Below are positions 10,809 through 19,435 of a DNA stretch of 64,000 bases, in pieces (within the stretch, counting starts at the first letter, position 1; each line of letters starts with the position of its first letter). The notes under the pieces are model-generated. The model made no database searches. It saw only the letters and a program-made list of their open reading frames with translations, and had not been told where the DNA came from. The position numbers were made by a program, and so were the translations under genes. The DNA comes from Palsa-883 sp963847615 (GTDB lineage: Bacteria > Pseudomonadota > Alphaproteobacteria > Acetobacterales > Acetobacteraceae). The stretch spans positions 124,001 to 188,000 of the forward strand of contig CAWKAN010000014.1 of NCBI GenBank assembly GCA_963847615.1. Reading direction: 5' to 3'.

Positions 10809-11529
10809 GCAGTCCTCCCATCGGCGGTGCGGCCGCCCCGCGGCATCGGCATCCCGGCCCGGTCGGCCGGGCATGGCAACGGCCACGTCAACCGACATTC
10901 GTCACCTGGTCGGCAGATCCGACCATGCGACCATGAGCTTATTGGTGACCCGCCGGTTTTTGCAACAGTAACGGTGGCGGCATAGTATGCGGGTCGGGTC
11001 TGCCGGGTCAGTGGTCGCCTCGGAGCGAAAATCCGGCTCCGTTAAGCAAGCACCGGACGCAGTTCTGCTGCCGATCGTCTGCACGGCCGGTAACGGCGGC
11101 GAGGCTCGACAGCGGACCGGCGGCAACGGACGCAGCGCCGCGATGGCCTGGCGTATCCGGCGGAACAATCCGCGCGAGACCATCGCCAATCAGGCCCGTT
11201 GGTACAGGCGGCTTGCAGCGCCACGCCGCCCGCGACCAACGCGCCGTTTCGGCCATGGTTTGGCTTTGGCGGGATGCCAGCGGCGAGGCGGTGCATCGGC
11301 GACCTGCAGTGCGGAGCACCGCCGCCGAAGGGGCGCGGCGGCGGGGCGTGCGGCGGGATCGAACCGCGCCAGGGCGGCTGGTTGGTGTGTTGCCGCGAGC
11401 GCGGTGCGAAACGACCGCTGGACACCTGCGCCGATGCGGTCAGCGCCTGCCGCGCCATGCTGCGCCACGTCGCGCGGATGATGCGCCAGGCCGGGATGGG
11501 CGACATCCCGGCCGGGCCGGACGCAACGC
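10809..11529. other. No gene recognised
   Basis: A plus-strand frame ending at 11540 (TTG start near 11199) contains the helical-looking CADAVSACRAMLRHVARMMR, but I cannot link it to any family, and it overlaps the end of the receptor gene. Other frames are GC-rich background. Confidence 0.35.
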
Positions 11530-13526
11530 CTACAGCTTGAACCGCATCCCGACCCACACCGATGGGCCGGGCGCCTGGAAGCCGTTCACCGGTTCGAATC
11601 GCGAATTGAACAGGTTGTTGGCGTGCGCATAGATCGCGAGCTTCGGCGTCAGCTGGTAGCTGACGGTGAGATTGGCGATCAGCCCCTGGCCGGTGCTTCC
11701 GGTCGTGGTGCTGAAGCCGCCGTTGTCGATCAGGAAGTCCTGGAACGCCCCGGTATACAGCAGCTCCGGCGCGATGGTCAGCTGCGGCAGCGGGCGCAGT
11801 GTCGCGTCGAACGCGGCGACGTTCTGCGGCCGGCGCAGCAACCGTTCGCCGGAATCCGCGTTCTGACCGCATCGGTGTAGGTGTAGCTGGCGGTCAGGTT
11901 GAGCCACGCGGCGGGGCGCAGGGTCAGCTCGCTCTCGACGCCCTGCATATGGGCCGCCCCGATATTCACCGTGGTGTAGACCGGCGAGAACTGCGTCGAC
12001 GATCAGGTTCTGCACCTGCTCGTTGAAATAGGTGGCGCCGAAGCTGGCGAAGTCGGGATGCGCCCAGCGCGGCAATATCGGTGGTGAACCCCAGCTCCCA
12101 GCCTTGCGCGCTCTCCGGCTTCAGGTTCGGGTTGCCGACATAGCCGAAATTGTCGATGCCGAACCGGTCGAACAGCGACGGCGCGCGGAACGCGGTGCCG
12201 TATGCCGCCTTGAAATGCGTGGCGATCTCCGGGACGTTCAGCACCGTGCCCAGGCGCCAGGTGAACGGCGCATCATTGAGCACGGCGTCCTGCCGGACTT
12301 GCCCGGTGAGCGTCAGGCGCTGCCCCAACGTGGTCTGCAGCCCGGCGTAGCCGGCATTGTCGCTCATGCTGGCCGAGGTGTCCTGCAGATAGAGCGAGCC
12401 GTTGCTGGTCTCGTTCACCCGTGCCGTCGCGGCGTCGCGGGTATACTCGTAGCCGAAGGTCAGATCGGTCGCGGACAGGACCGGGAGGTTCAGCAGATCG
12501 TCGAGGTGCACGGTGTTGTTCCACTGCACGTCGAGCCGCTTGCCGATATAGCGGTTGGCCTCGCTGGCGAGATTGGGATCGAGCAGGTTGAGCGCCTCGG
12601 TGTAGCGCCGGTCGTCCTGCAGGCCGCCGATGAACACGCCGGTCTCGTAGCGTGCCGCCGAACAGCGCGCTGTGCACACCGAGGCGGCCGATCAGCGAGG
12701 CGTCATTGCCGCGCGAGTTGTCATCGTCAAAATTCGGATAGCCCAGGTTGTCGAAGCCGAACGACCGCCTGGCGCGCGCGCAGCAGCAACGAGATCCGCG
12801 TGCCGTCAACCGGACGTGTAGCCGAGGTTGAGCGTGCCGACGATGTCGCCGTAGGGCTGCGGCGTGCCGGTGTAGATCGTCATCGCGCTGCGGCGTGCTG
12901 TCGATAGCCGCGCTGGTGCGACGCCTCCAGCGTGGCGGAATAGTCCCAACGGCCCGGTGATGCCCGAGGCATTGACCGTCCCCATGCCCTGCGCCGGATA
13001 GCCGCCGGCGAGATCGCCGGTGACGTGCAGCCCGGGCCGGGTTCCCTTGCGGGTGATCAGGTTGATCACGCCGCCGATCGCCGAGGATCCGTACAACGCC
13101 GCCATCGGTCCGCGCATCACCTCGATCCGCTCGATGTCGCCGAGCGCATCGACCCCGAAATTGAACGCGCCCGCGGCGTCCGCCGCATCGTTGATCGGCA
13201 TGCCGTCGAGCAGCACCAGCACGTGGTCGGAGTTGGTGCCGCGGATGAACACGCTGGCATTGCCGCCCGGCCCGCCCGATTGCGACACCCGCAACCCGGG
13301 CAGCGCGGCCAGCGCGTCGGTCAGCGTGGTGTAGTCGCGCGTCTGCATCGTGCTGCGATCGACGACGGAAACGCCGGCGGGAATATTCGGCGATCGCGGT
13401 GGGAATGCGGGTGGCGGTCACCACCATGTCGGGCAGCGGCACGGTGACGATCGGCGGCGCGTCGTCGGCGAACGCCGGCGACAGGGCGATGGCGGTCAGC
13501 AGCATGGCGGCCGGGATGCGGCGCAT
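11530..13526 (-). pseudogene. btuB: BtuB-like TonB-dependent cobalamin receptor, multiply frameshifted
   Basis: The product would import vitamin B12 across the outer membrane with TonB. From the ATG at 13526 (aaggagg upstream) there is a signal peptide and a TonB box region (PDMVVTATRIPT). In other frames follow the plug domain (DALAALPGLRVSQSGGPGGN, VLVLLDGMPINDAA, IERIEVMRGPMAALYGSSA, GGVINLITRK) and barrel strands, ending YAHANNLFNSRFEPVNGF and the terminal WVGMRFKL. At least five frame changes are needed; clear one-base insertions lie near 13382 and 12940. A cobalamin riboswitch upstream supports the substrate. All domains are present, so accumulated sequencing indels cannot be excluded. 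Confidence 0.8.
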
Positions 13527-13650
13527 GCGGTCCTCCTTGGTCTGGGACCGCGCTTGGGTCGGCGGCGATCCCGATGCTGGGACGACAGCCGCCTACGGGT
13601 GTTTCACCCGCCGCACCGGTACACCCCGCCCGCTGCACGCAACAGTCTCG

Positions 13651-13828
13651 ACGCCGGCCGGTCTCCTGGCTCGCGGGTCACCGCCTGGCCCCGCCTTCTC
13701 GTCCGTTGCCGGGACAATGGCGCATTGGAACCAGGCTCGCCGCTACAGTTGCGGGGGCAGCCGCGGAGCGCCGGGCGTCGTAGCCCGAGTCTCGCGTTCC
13801 CGTTTCAGCCCTTGCGGGCCACCGGCGT
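13651..13828 (-). promoter_or_regulatory. Cobalamin (adenosylcobalamin) riboswitch
   Basis: Reading the minus strand, the hallmark blocks occur in order: gccggtggcccgcaagggct, then gggaac, then the invariant core ctgcccccgcaactgta (B12 box part), a central ccattg variant, and the 3' box agccaggagaccggcc. Spacing fits the family. It lies about 125 nt upstream of the btuB start on the same strand, so it would repress receptor synthesis when B12 is abundant. Confidence 0.92.
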
Positions 13829-14002
13829 CTGGACCCAGACTAGCGCGGTCACGCCAGGACACAAGGCGAACGGACACCAGACGAACGGAATGCGACCAGA
13901 ATTGCCATTGCCAGATCGCTGCGATCCCACCACGTCAGCCCCGTCCGGCGGGCCCGGCATGACGCGGCGCGTGTGGTCTCGCCCGGCGCGGCGCGTGGCC
14001 GC

Positions 14003-15225
14003 ATGATCCCGCGCATCGCGTTCGACCCGACCGCCACGCCGCCGCTCACCGGCATCCGCGTGCTCGACCTGTCGCGCCTGGTGGCCGGCAACATGGTCAG
14101 CCTGCAATTGGCCGATCACGGCGCCGAGGTGATCAAGATCGAGGACCCGAAGAGCGGCGATCCGCTGCGGGCCTGGCATGTGAAGGGCCTGAGCCTGCAC
14201 TGGAAGGTCTATGCGCGGAACAAGAAGTCGCTGGCGCTCGCTCTGCGCCCGCCGGAAGGCCGGGCGCTGCTGCTGGACCTCGCCGCCTCGGCCAGGTGCT
14301 GATCGAGAATTTTCGCCCCGGCACGCTGGAGGAGATGGGCATCGGCCCGGCCGAGCTGCACGCGCGCAACCCCGAAGCTTGATCATCGTGCGCGTCACCG
14401 GCTTCGGCCAGGACGGACCGTATCGCGATCGCCCCGGGTTCGGCACGCTGGTGGAGGCAATGAGCGGCTTCGCCGCCAAGAACGGCTATGGCGACCGCCC
14501 GCCGGTGCTGCCGCCGCTGGCGCTGGCCGACATGGTGGCGGGGCTGTACGGCGCCTATGCGGTGATGATCGCGCTGCGCGTGGTCGAGCAGGGCGGCAAG
14601 GGACAGGTCATCGACCTGCCGCTGCTCGACCCGATCATCTCCATCCTGGGGCCCGAGGCGGCGGCCTACCGCGTCTCCGGGGCAGCTGCCGCAGCGCAGC
14701 GGCAGCCGCTCGCTGACCACCTCGCCGCGCAATGTCTACGCCACCAGCGACGGGCGGTTCATCGCCATCTCGGCGTCGATCCAGGCGATGGCGGAGCGGC
14801 TGTTCCGCGCCATCGGCCGCGCCGACATGATCGACGATCCGCGCTTCCGCACCAACACCGACCGGGTCCGCAACATCGACGCGTGCGACGGCGTGGTGGC
14901 CGATTTCATCGCCGCGCGCAGCCTGGAAGAGAACATGCGGATCTTCCAGGACGCCGAGGTGACCGCGACGCCGGTCTACGACATCGACCAGCTGATGGAC
15001 GATCCGCATGTGCAGGCGCGCGGCGTGCTGGTGGAAGCGCCGGACGCGGACGCCGGCTCGGTGGTGATGCACAACGTCGTGCCGCGGCTGTCCGATACGC
15101 CGGGCAGCCTGCGCCTGCCCGCGCCGGCGCTGGGCGAGCACACGCGCGAGATTTTGGCGGCGATCGGCTATGACGCGGCCCGCCGCGCCGCGCTGATCCA
15201 AGCCGGCGTCATCAAGGAAGCATGA
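14003..15225 (+). CDS. Class III CoA-transferase (CaiB/BaiF family), frameshifted
   Basis: Family III CoA-transferases move CoA between carboxylic acids through an aspartyl intermediate. The ATG at 14003 begins a conserved N-terminus ([40 protein letters not shown]). Later frames supply [60 protein letters not shown] (with the probable catalytic Asp in LADM) and a C-terminus ending [20 protein letters not shown]. Three single-base shifts are needed: a missing C near 14290, an extra T near 14382 and one near 14690. The stop overlaps the next gene as ATGA. Together with the lyase and the racemase homologue it forms a three-gene CoA-ester operon. Confidence 0.8.
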
Positions 15226-16118
15226 ACATGCGCGACGATCTACCGACCTGGCGGTCGATGTTGTTCGTTCCGGTCACCGCGGAGAAATTCGTCAACACCG
15301 GGGCCGATCGCGGCGCCGACGCGATCATCCTCGATCTGGAGGATTCGATCGCGCCGTCGCAAAAGGAACGGGCGCGCACGCTGATCGCCGATGCCATCCC
15401 GCGCGTGGCGCGCAACGGCGCCGACGTGCTGGTGCGGGTCAACCGGCCGTGGCGGCTGCTGGTGCGCGACCTGGAGGCCGCGGTCATTCCGGGCGTGGCG
15501 GCGCTGGTGCTGACCAAGGTCGACAGCGCCGAGCACGTGCAGGCGGTGGCCGAGATCGTCGACGAGCTGGAGGCCGAGCGCGGCCTGCCGGCGGGCAAGC
15601 TGCAATTCGTTGCGCTGGTCGAGACCGCCGCCGGCTTCTTCCGCATCGAGGCGATCGCCAGGTCGCATCCGCGGCTGGTTGGGATCAGCCTGGGGACGGA
15701 GGATTTCACCGCCTCGGTCGGCATGCTGCCGGACCCCGACGCGCTGCTGTATCCGAAGCAGCACACCGTCTTCGCGGCGCGCGCCGCCGGCATCCTGCCG
15801 CTGGGCTTCGTCGGCTCGATCGCCGACTTCCGCGACCAGGACGCGTTCCGCGCCATCGTCAGCCGGTCGAAACGATTGGGCTTCGTCGGCGCCAGCGCGA
15901 TCCATCCGCTGCAGGTGCCGGTGCTGAACGAGGAGTTCTCGCCGACCGCGGCGGAGGTCGAGCGCGCCGAGCGCATGGTGGCGGCCTACGACCAGGCGTA
16001 CGCCGAGGGCCTCGGCGCGGTGCAGTTCGAGGGCGCCATGATCGACATTCCGGTGGTGGAACGCGCCCGCACGGTGCTGCAACGCGCCGCCGCGCTGCGC
16101 CGCCGCACGCGGGCCTGA
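15222..16118 (+). CDS. HpcH/HpaI-CitE-like CoA ester lyase
   Basis: The 298-residue protein belongs to the CitE / malyl-CoA lyase-like group, which cleaves or hydrolyses 3-hydroxyacyl-CoA esters using Mg2+. Visible motifs are [17 protein letters not shown], the metal site [24 protein letters not shown], the second acidic ligand region [22 protein letters not shown] and [15 protein letters not shown]. Its ATG overlaps the stop of the CoA-transferase. Five bases separate its stop from the racemase homologue. Substrate cannot be read from sequence; a branched or beta-hydroxy acid pathway would fit the neighbours. Confidence 0.85.
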   Translation: MNMRDDLPTWRSMLFVPVTAEKFVNTGADRGADAIILDLEDSIAPSQKERARTLIADAIPRVARNGADVLVRVNRPWRLLVRDLEAAVIPGVAALVLTKVDSAEHVQAVAEIVDELEAERGLPAGKLQFVALVETAAGFFRIEAIARSHPRLVGISLGTEDFTASVGMLPDPDALLYPKQHTVFAARAAGILPLGFVGSIADFRDQDAFRAIVSRSKRLGFVGASAIHPLQVPVLNEEFSPTAAEVERAERMVAAYDQAYAEGLGAVQFEGAMIDIPVVERARTVLQRAAALRRRTRA

Positions 16119-16123
16119 CGGGC

Positions 16124-17272
16124 ATGGGACCGCTCGCCGGCCTGAAGGTGGTCGAGATGGCCGGTATCGGGCCGGGGCCGATGGGCGCGATGCTGCTGGC
16201 CGATCTCGGCGCCACGGTGCTGCGCATCGACCGCACCACGCCGAGCGATCTGGGGGTGCAGCGCGACGCGCGCTTCAACCTGCTGTTGCGCAGCCGCAAG
16301 GCGATCCCGCTCGACCTCAAGCGACCGGACGGGACCGCGTTGGCGCTGCGGCTGATCGCGCAGGCCGATGCGCTGATCGAGGGATTTCGCCCCGGCGTGA
16401 TGGAGCGGCTCGGGCTTGGACCCGATGTGTGCCTGGCGCGCAACCAGCGGCTGGTCTACGGCCGGATGACCGGCTGGGGCCAGGACGGCCCCTTGGCGCA
16501 GGCCGCCGGGCACGACATCAACTACATCGCGCTGACCGGCGCGCTGCACGCGATCGGGCGGGCCGGCGGACCGCCCGCGGTGCCGCTGAACCTGATCGGC
16601 GATTTCGGCGGCGGCGCGCTGTATCTGGCGTTCGGCATCATGTGCGGCTGCCATGAGGCGGCGCGCTCCGGCCAGGGCCAGGTGGTCGATGCGGCGATGA
16701 TCGACGGCATCGCCTCATTGATGACCTCGGCCCACGGCATGCTGGCCGAGGGGCGCTGGAGCCACGCGCGCGGCAGCAACATCACCGATTCCGGCGCGCC
16801 GTTCTATGATGTCTATATCTGCGGTGACGGGCAGTATATCTCGCTCGGCCCGATCGAGGCGAAGTTCTACGCCGAGCTGCTGCGCCGGCTGGAGATCGAT
16901 CCGGCGACGATGCCGGCGCAGCTCGATCGCGCCCGCTGGCCGGAAAGCCGTGCGCGGATCGCGACGGTGCTGCTGTCGCGCCCGCGCGCGGCATGGTGTG
17001 CCCGGTTGGAAGGTAGCGATGTCTGTTTTGCCCCCGTGCTGACGATGGAGGAGGCGCCGCGCCATCCGCATCATGTCGCGCGCGGCACCTACGTGACGGT
17101 GGGCGGCGTCGTGCAGCCCGGTCCGGCGCCGCGGTTTTCCCGCACGGTGGCGGACCCGCCGAGCCCGCCGCTGCCCGCCGATGCGGCCGGGGTCGCCGAC
17201 GCGCTGGCCGGCTGGATCGATGCCGATGAGATCGCGGCGCTGCGTGCGGCTGGAACCCTGCCACCGCCATAG
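16124..17272 (+). CDS. Alpha-methylacyl-CoA racemase-like CoA-transferase family protein
   Basis: The 382-residue protein matches the AMACR/MCR branch of the CaiB family, which epimerises 2-methyl-branched acyl-CoAs. The N-terminus reads [20 protein letters not shown]. The two signature segments [11 protein letters not shown] (His about 130, Asp next to it) and LIGDFGGG (Asp about 160) match the catalytic His and Asp of characterised racemases. [12 protein letters not shown] and [16 protein letters not shown] are also typical. The ATG at 16124 is chosen because the family starts directly with LxGLKVVE. It is the third gene of the operon with the CoA-transferase and the lyase. Confidence 0.85.
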   Translation: MGPLAGLKVVEMAGIGPGPMGAMLLADLGATVLRIDRTTPSDLGVQRDARFNLLLRSRKAIPLDLKRPDGTALALRLIAQADALIEGFRPGVMERLGLGPDVCLARNQRLVYGRMTGWGQDGPLAQAAGHDINYIALTGALHAIGRAGGPPAVPLNLIGDFGGGALYLAFGIMCGCHEAARSGQGQVVDAAMIDGIASLMTSAHGMLAEGRWSHARGSNITDSGAPFYDVYICGDGQYISLGPIEAKFYAELLRRLEIDPATMPAQLDRARWPESRARIATVLLSRPRAAWCARLEGSDVCFAPVLTMEEAPRHPHHVARGTYVTVGGVVQPGPAPRFSRTVADPPSPPLPADAAGVADALAGWIDADEIAALRAAGTLPPP

Positions 17273-17697
17273 GCAGGAGCTTTGCCGACCATCGGTGATC
17301 CTGGCCGATTGGCGTCGCACCCACGTCGTGCCGGGCGCAGGCCCGGCATCCACGACTTTGCGGCTCTTCGCTGTTTTGCGTGGGTGGAAATCGGCTTGGC
17401 AGGCGGCGTCGGGGGGCCTCGTTGCCCGACCTGATCGAGCCTGGCGCCGTGCTCGCCGCCGTCAAGGACGCTTCGCGCCGCCTCCGGCGGTGGCCTTCGG
17501 CCATCCTTGACTGCGGCTGCGCGCGACGCCCTGCAATCGTCAGGCCGGGACGAAGAAACGGCGCTCAGCCGAACCAAGAAACCTGGCAGGTTGTTCGTCG
17601 TACAAAGGGGGAGCTCGGCCGCAAGCAGCAGTTGACGCGGTTGGCCCGACGAAGGTCAGCGGCGGCCGCCACCCATACGAAACAGCGAGGACCCACT
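17273..17697. other. Intergenic region with dispersed palindromes, no gene recognised
   Basis: A hairpin of the form cgtgccgggcgcaggcccggcat lies at about 17326-17348 and ends in the common intergenic string catccacgac. No coding sequence is supported. On the right it merges into the dispersed element at 17698. Confidence 0.5.
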
Positions 17698-17797
17698 TTG
17701 CTTGCTGCACGAAGGCAAGAAATCGTGGATGCCGGCCTGCGCCGGCATGACGGGGCGGGCATCGCCGATGCGGCGATCATTCGGACGCCTGGTATCA
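17698..17797 (+). repeat. Copy (partial) of a dispersed intergenic element
   Basis: Contains ttgcttgctgcacgaaggca, gtggatgccggcctgcgccg and a 3' end tcattcggacgcctggtatc. The same modules recur at 21598-21788 and 23947-24108, and the end module alone at 38674-38706 on the minus strand. Confidence 0.65.
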
Positions 17798-18406
17798 CGC
17801 GGCGGCGCTGGGGCGGGCCTTCATGCGCGCGTGCCACGCAACGATGGTCTGGTTGGCGGGATCGATCGGTTGTTTCACCCCATCGAAGAAGTCCAGAAAG
17901 CAGAACAGCAGGATATCGGCCAATGTCAGGCGGTCGCCGCAAACGAACGTCTTGCCGGTCATCAACCCGTCGAGCCAGGCGAGCTTCTCCTGCGCGATCT
18001 GCTTCAGATCGTCGGCCGCCTGGGGAATGCAGTGGATCCGGTTCTGGAACATCCGCAATCCGTCGCCGTAGCGGAATCCGTTGGCCATCGGCTCGACGAT
18101 GTTGAGGTCGAGGCGCCGCGTCCACATCCGGGTCTCGGCCCGTTCCTCCGGCGTCGCGCCGATCAACGACGGGCCGGGCGTGATCTCGTCGAGGTACTCG
18201 CAGATCGCGGTGATCTCGGACAGAACCGTGCCGTCGTCGAGCTCAAGCGCGGGCGACTGGCCGGCGGGGTTCTTGTTCAGGTAGGGCTCGCGCCGGTTCT
18301 CCCCGCCGCGCAGGTCGATCTCCACTTTCGGGAGGTCGATGCCGCGCTCGGCCATGAACATCCGCACCACCCGAGGGTTGGGGCCGATCGAGGTGTAGAG
18401 CAGCAT
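17795..18406 (-). CDS. Glutathione S-transferase
   Basis: The 203-residue protein has the thioredoxin-like N-terminal domain (LLYTSIGPNPRVVRMFMAER, NPAGQSPALELDDG with the cis-Pro region, and LSEITAICEYLDE with the gamma-glutamyl-binding Glu-Ile dyad). The all-helical C-terminal domain ends in the N-capping motif VCGDRLTLADILLFCFLDF. A longer ATG start at 18460 is possible, but the internal ATG at 18406 has a good ribosome site (ggaagg about 10 nt upstream) and starts the protein right at strand 1. Detoxification or isomerase chemistry is likely; the substrate is unknown. It is divergent from the gene at 18663. Confidence 0.9.
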   Translation of the reverse strand: MLLYTSIGPNPRVVRMFMAERGIDLPKVEIDLRGGENRREPYLNKNPAGQSPALELDDGTVLSEITAICEYLDEITPGPSLIGATPEERAETRMWTRRLDLNIVEPMANGFRYGDGLRMFQNRIHCIPQAADDLKQIAQEKLAWLDGLMTGKTFVCGDRLTLADILLFCFLDFFDGVKQPIDPANQTIVAWHARMKARPSAAA

Positions 18407-18662
18407 TGGACGTTTCCTTCCTTTCAGATCGCGGACCCTCTGGGCCGCAGGGTTGCTCATTGTCGTTACGGTTCGACGTGTTCACCCAGCCCGCAGCCGA
18501 AGCGGCGGTCGCTGGGGCCCCAACCGCGGCATTGGAGCGCAAGCCGACACCGGTCCCCGGGGCTGGCAGCACGCTTGCGACGGGCGCCCAGCGTGCGGTG
18601 GCGCGGCGTCCCGGTTCATGAGACCGTGCCGCGTCAGGTTTTCGCCGCGGGTATGAACTTGC

Positions 18663-19370
18663 ATGTGGACCCATATTGCTTCCGCCTCGTCTGAAGGGCA
18701 ACAGCTCGACCTCTACGGGCGGAACGGCGTGTACATGATACGGGCCGACGGCTGGGAGCTGATGAACGGTACGTATCACGCGTCGGAGGACCAGCTCGGT
18801 CGTCTCGCGGCCCTGCTTCCGAGCGCGTCGCATCCGGCGATCCTGCTGGGCGGCCTTGGCCTTGGCTGCACGCTGGCGAGAATTCTGGAGACGTTGAACA
18901 CGCGGTGCTGGCCCAGCCGGGACAGGATAACGGTAGCGGAACGGTCCGGCGCGGTGCTGCGCTGGTTCGCCACCTACATCAACCCGCGTCTCGCGGCGAC
19001 GCTGCCGGCTGGCGTGCGGCTGGTCGAGAGCGATGTCGTGGCCCATCTCGGCGCCGACCGGCGCTGGGACGTGATCGTGCTCGACGTTAACAATGGCCCG
19101 GAAGCGCTGTCGATCCCGGGCAACGCCGTGCTTTACGGGGAGCATGGCCTGGCTCGCTGTCGGGACAGCCTCGCGCCCTCGGGCCACCTTTTGCTCTGGT
19201 CGGGCTTCGAGGACCTGAACTTTGTCGAGCGGGCCCGCGCGGCGGGCTTCTCGGTTGCGCGGCAATCCATTCCTTTGCCAAACCGGTTGGATCAGGCGCA
19301 CGTGCTTTACGTGCTGTCGCGTGAGCCCCTGTCGCCGGCTGATCGCGACCGCCTTGGCTTGGATGGGTAA
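18663..19370 (+). CDS. Spermidine synthase-like protein (Rossmann aminopropyl/methyl-transferase fold)
   Basis: The 235-residue product has the SAM/dcSAM-binding glycine motif AILLGGLGLGCTLARIL, an acidic strand ITVAERSGAVLRWF, and WDVIVLDVNNGPEALSIPGN. This arrangement resembles the short spermidine-synthase-like proteins of unknown substrate rather than true SpeE, because the second half of the polyamine site is not obvious. The stop TAA at 19368-19370 runs directly into the palindrome that received the group II intron. It is divergent from the GST gene. Confidence 0.65.
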   Translation: MWTHIASASSEGQQLDLYGRNGVYMIRADGWELMNGTYHASEDQLGRLAALLPSASHPAILLGGLGLGCTLARILETLNTRCWPSRDRITVAERSGAVLRWFATYINPRLAATLPAGVRLVESDVVAHLGADRRWDVIVLDVNNGPEALSIPGNAVLYGEHGLARCRDSLAPSGHLLLWSGFEDLNFVERARAAGFSVARQSIPLPNRLDQAHVLYVLSREPLSPADRDRLGLDG

Positions 19371-19435
19371 TACCAACGGCCCTAATGCCAACGGCCCTAA
19401 TGGCTGACCGATTGGCCGACGTTGGGCCGCTGGTA
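19371..19435. repeat. Short palindromic repeat interrupted by group II intron 1
   Basis: Left arm taccaacggccc (19371-19382), right arm gggccgctggta (19424-19435). A 15-bp duplication (ccaacggccctaatg) lies between them. The intron starts at the base after the right arm. The same arms occur uninterrupted at 54628-54680 and before intron 2 at 54725-54774. Confidence 0.8.

Noticed and set aside
11199..11540. Plus-strand hypothetical protein before the receptor gene
   Set aside because: It needs a TTG start, overlaps the receptor end and matches no family I know. Kept only as a remark.
13973..14002. GTG start at 13973 for the CoA-transferase
   Set aside because: The ATG at 14003 lies closer to the conserved [11 protein letters not shown] start of the family and avoids a non-conserved extension.
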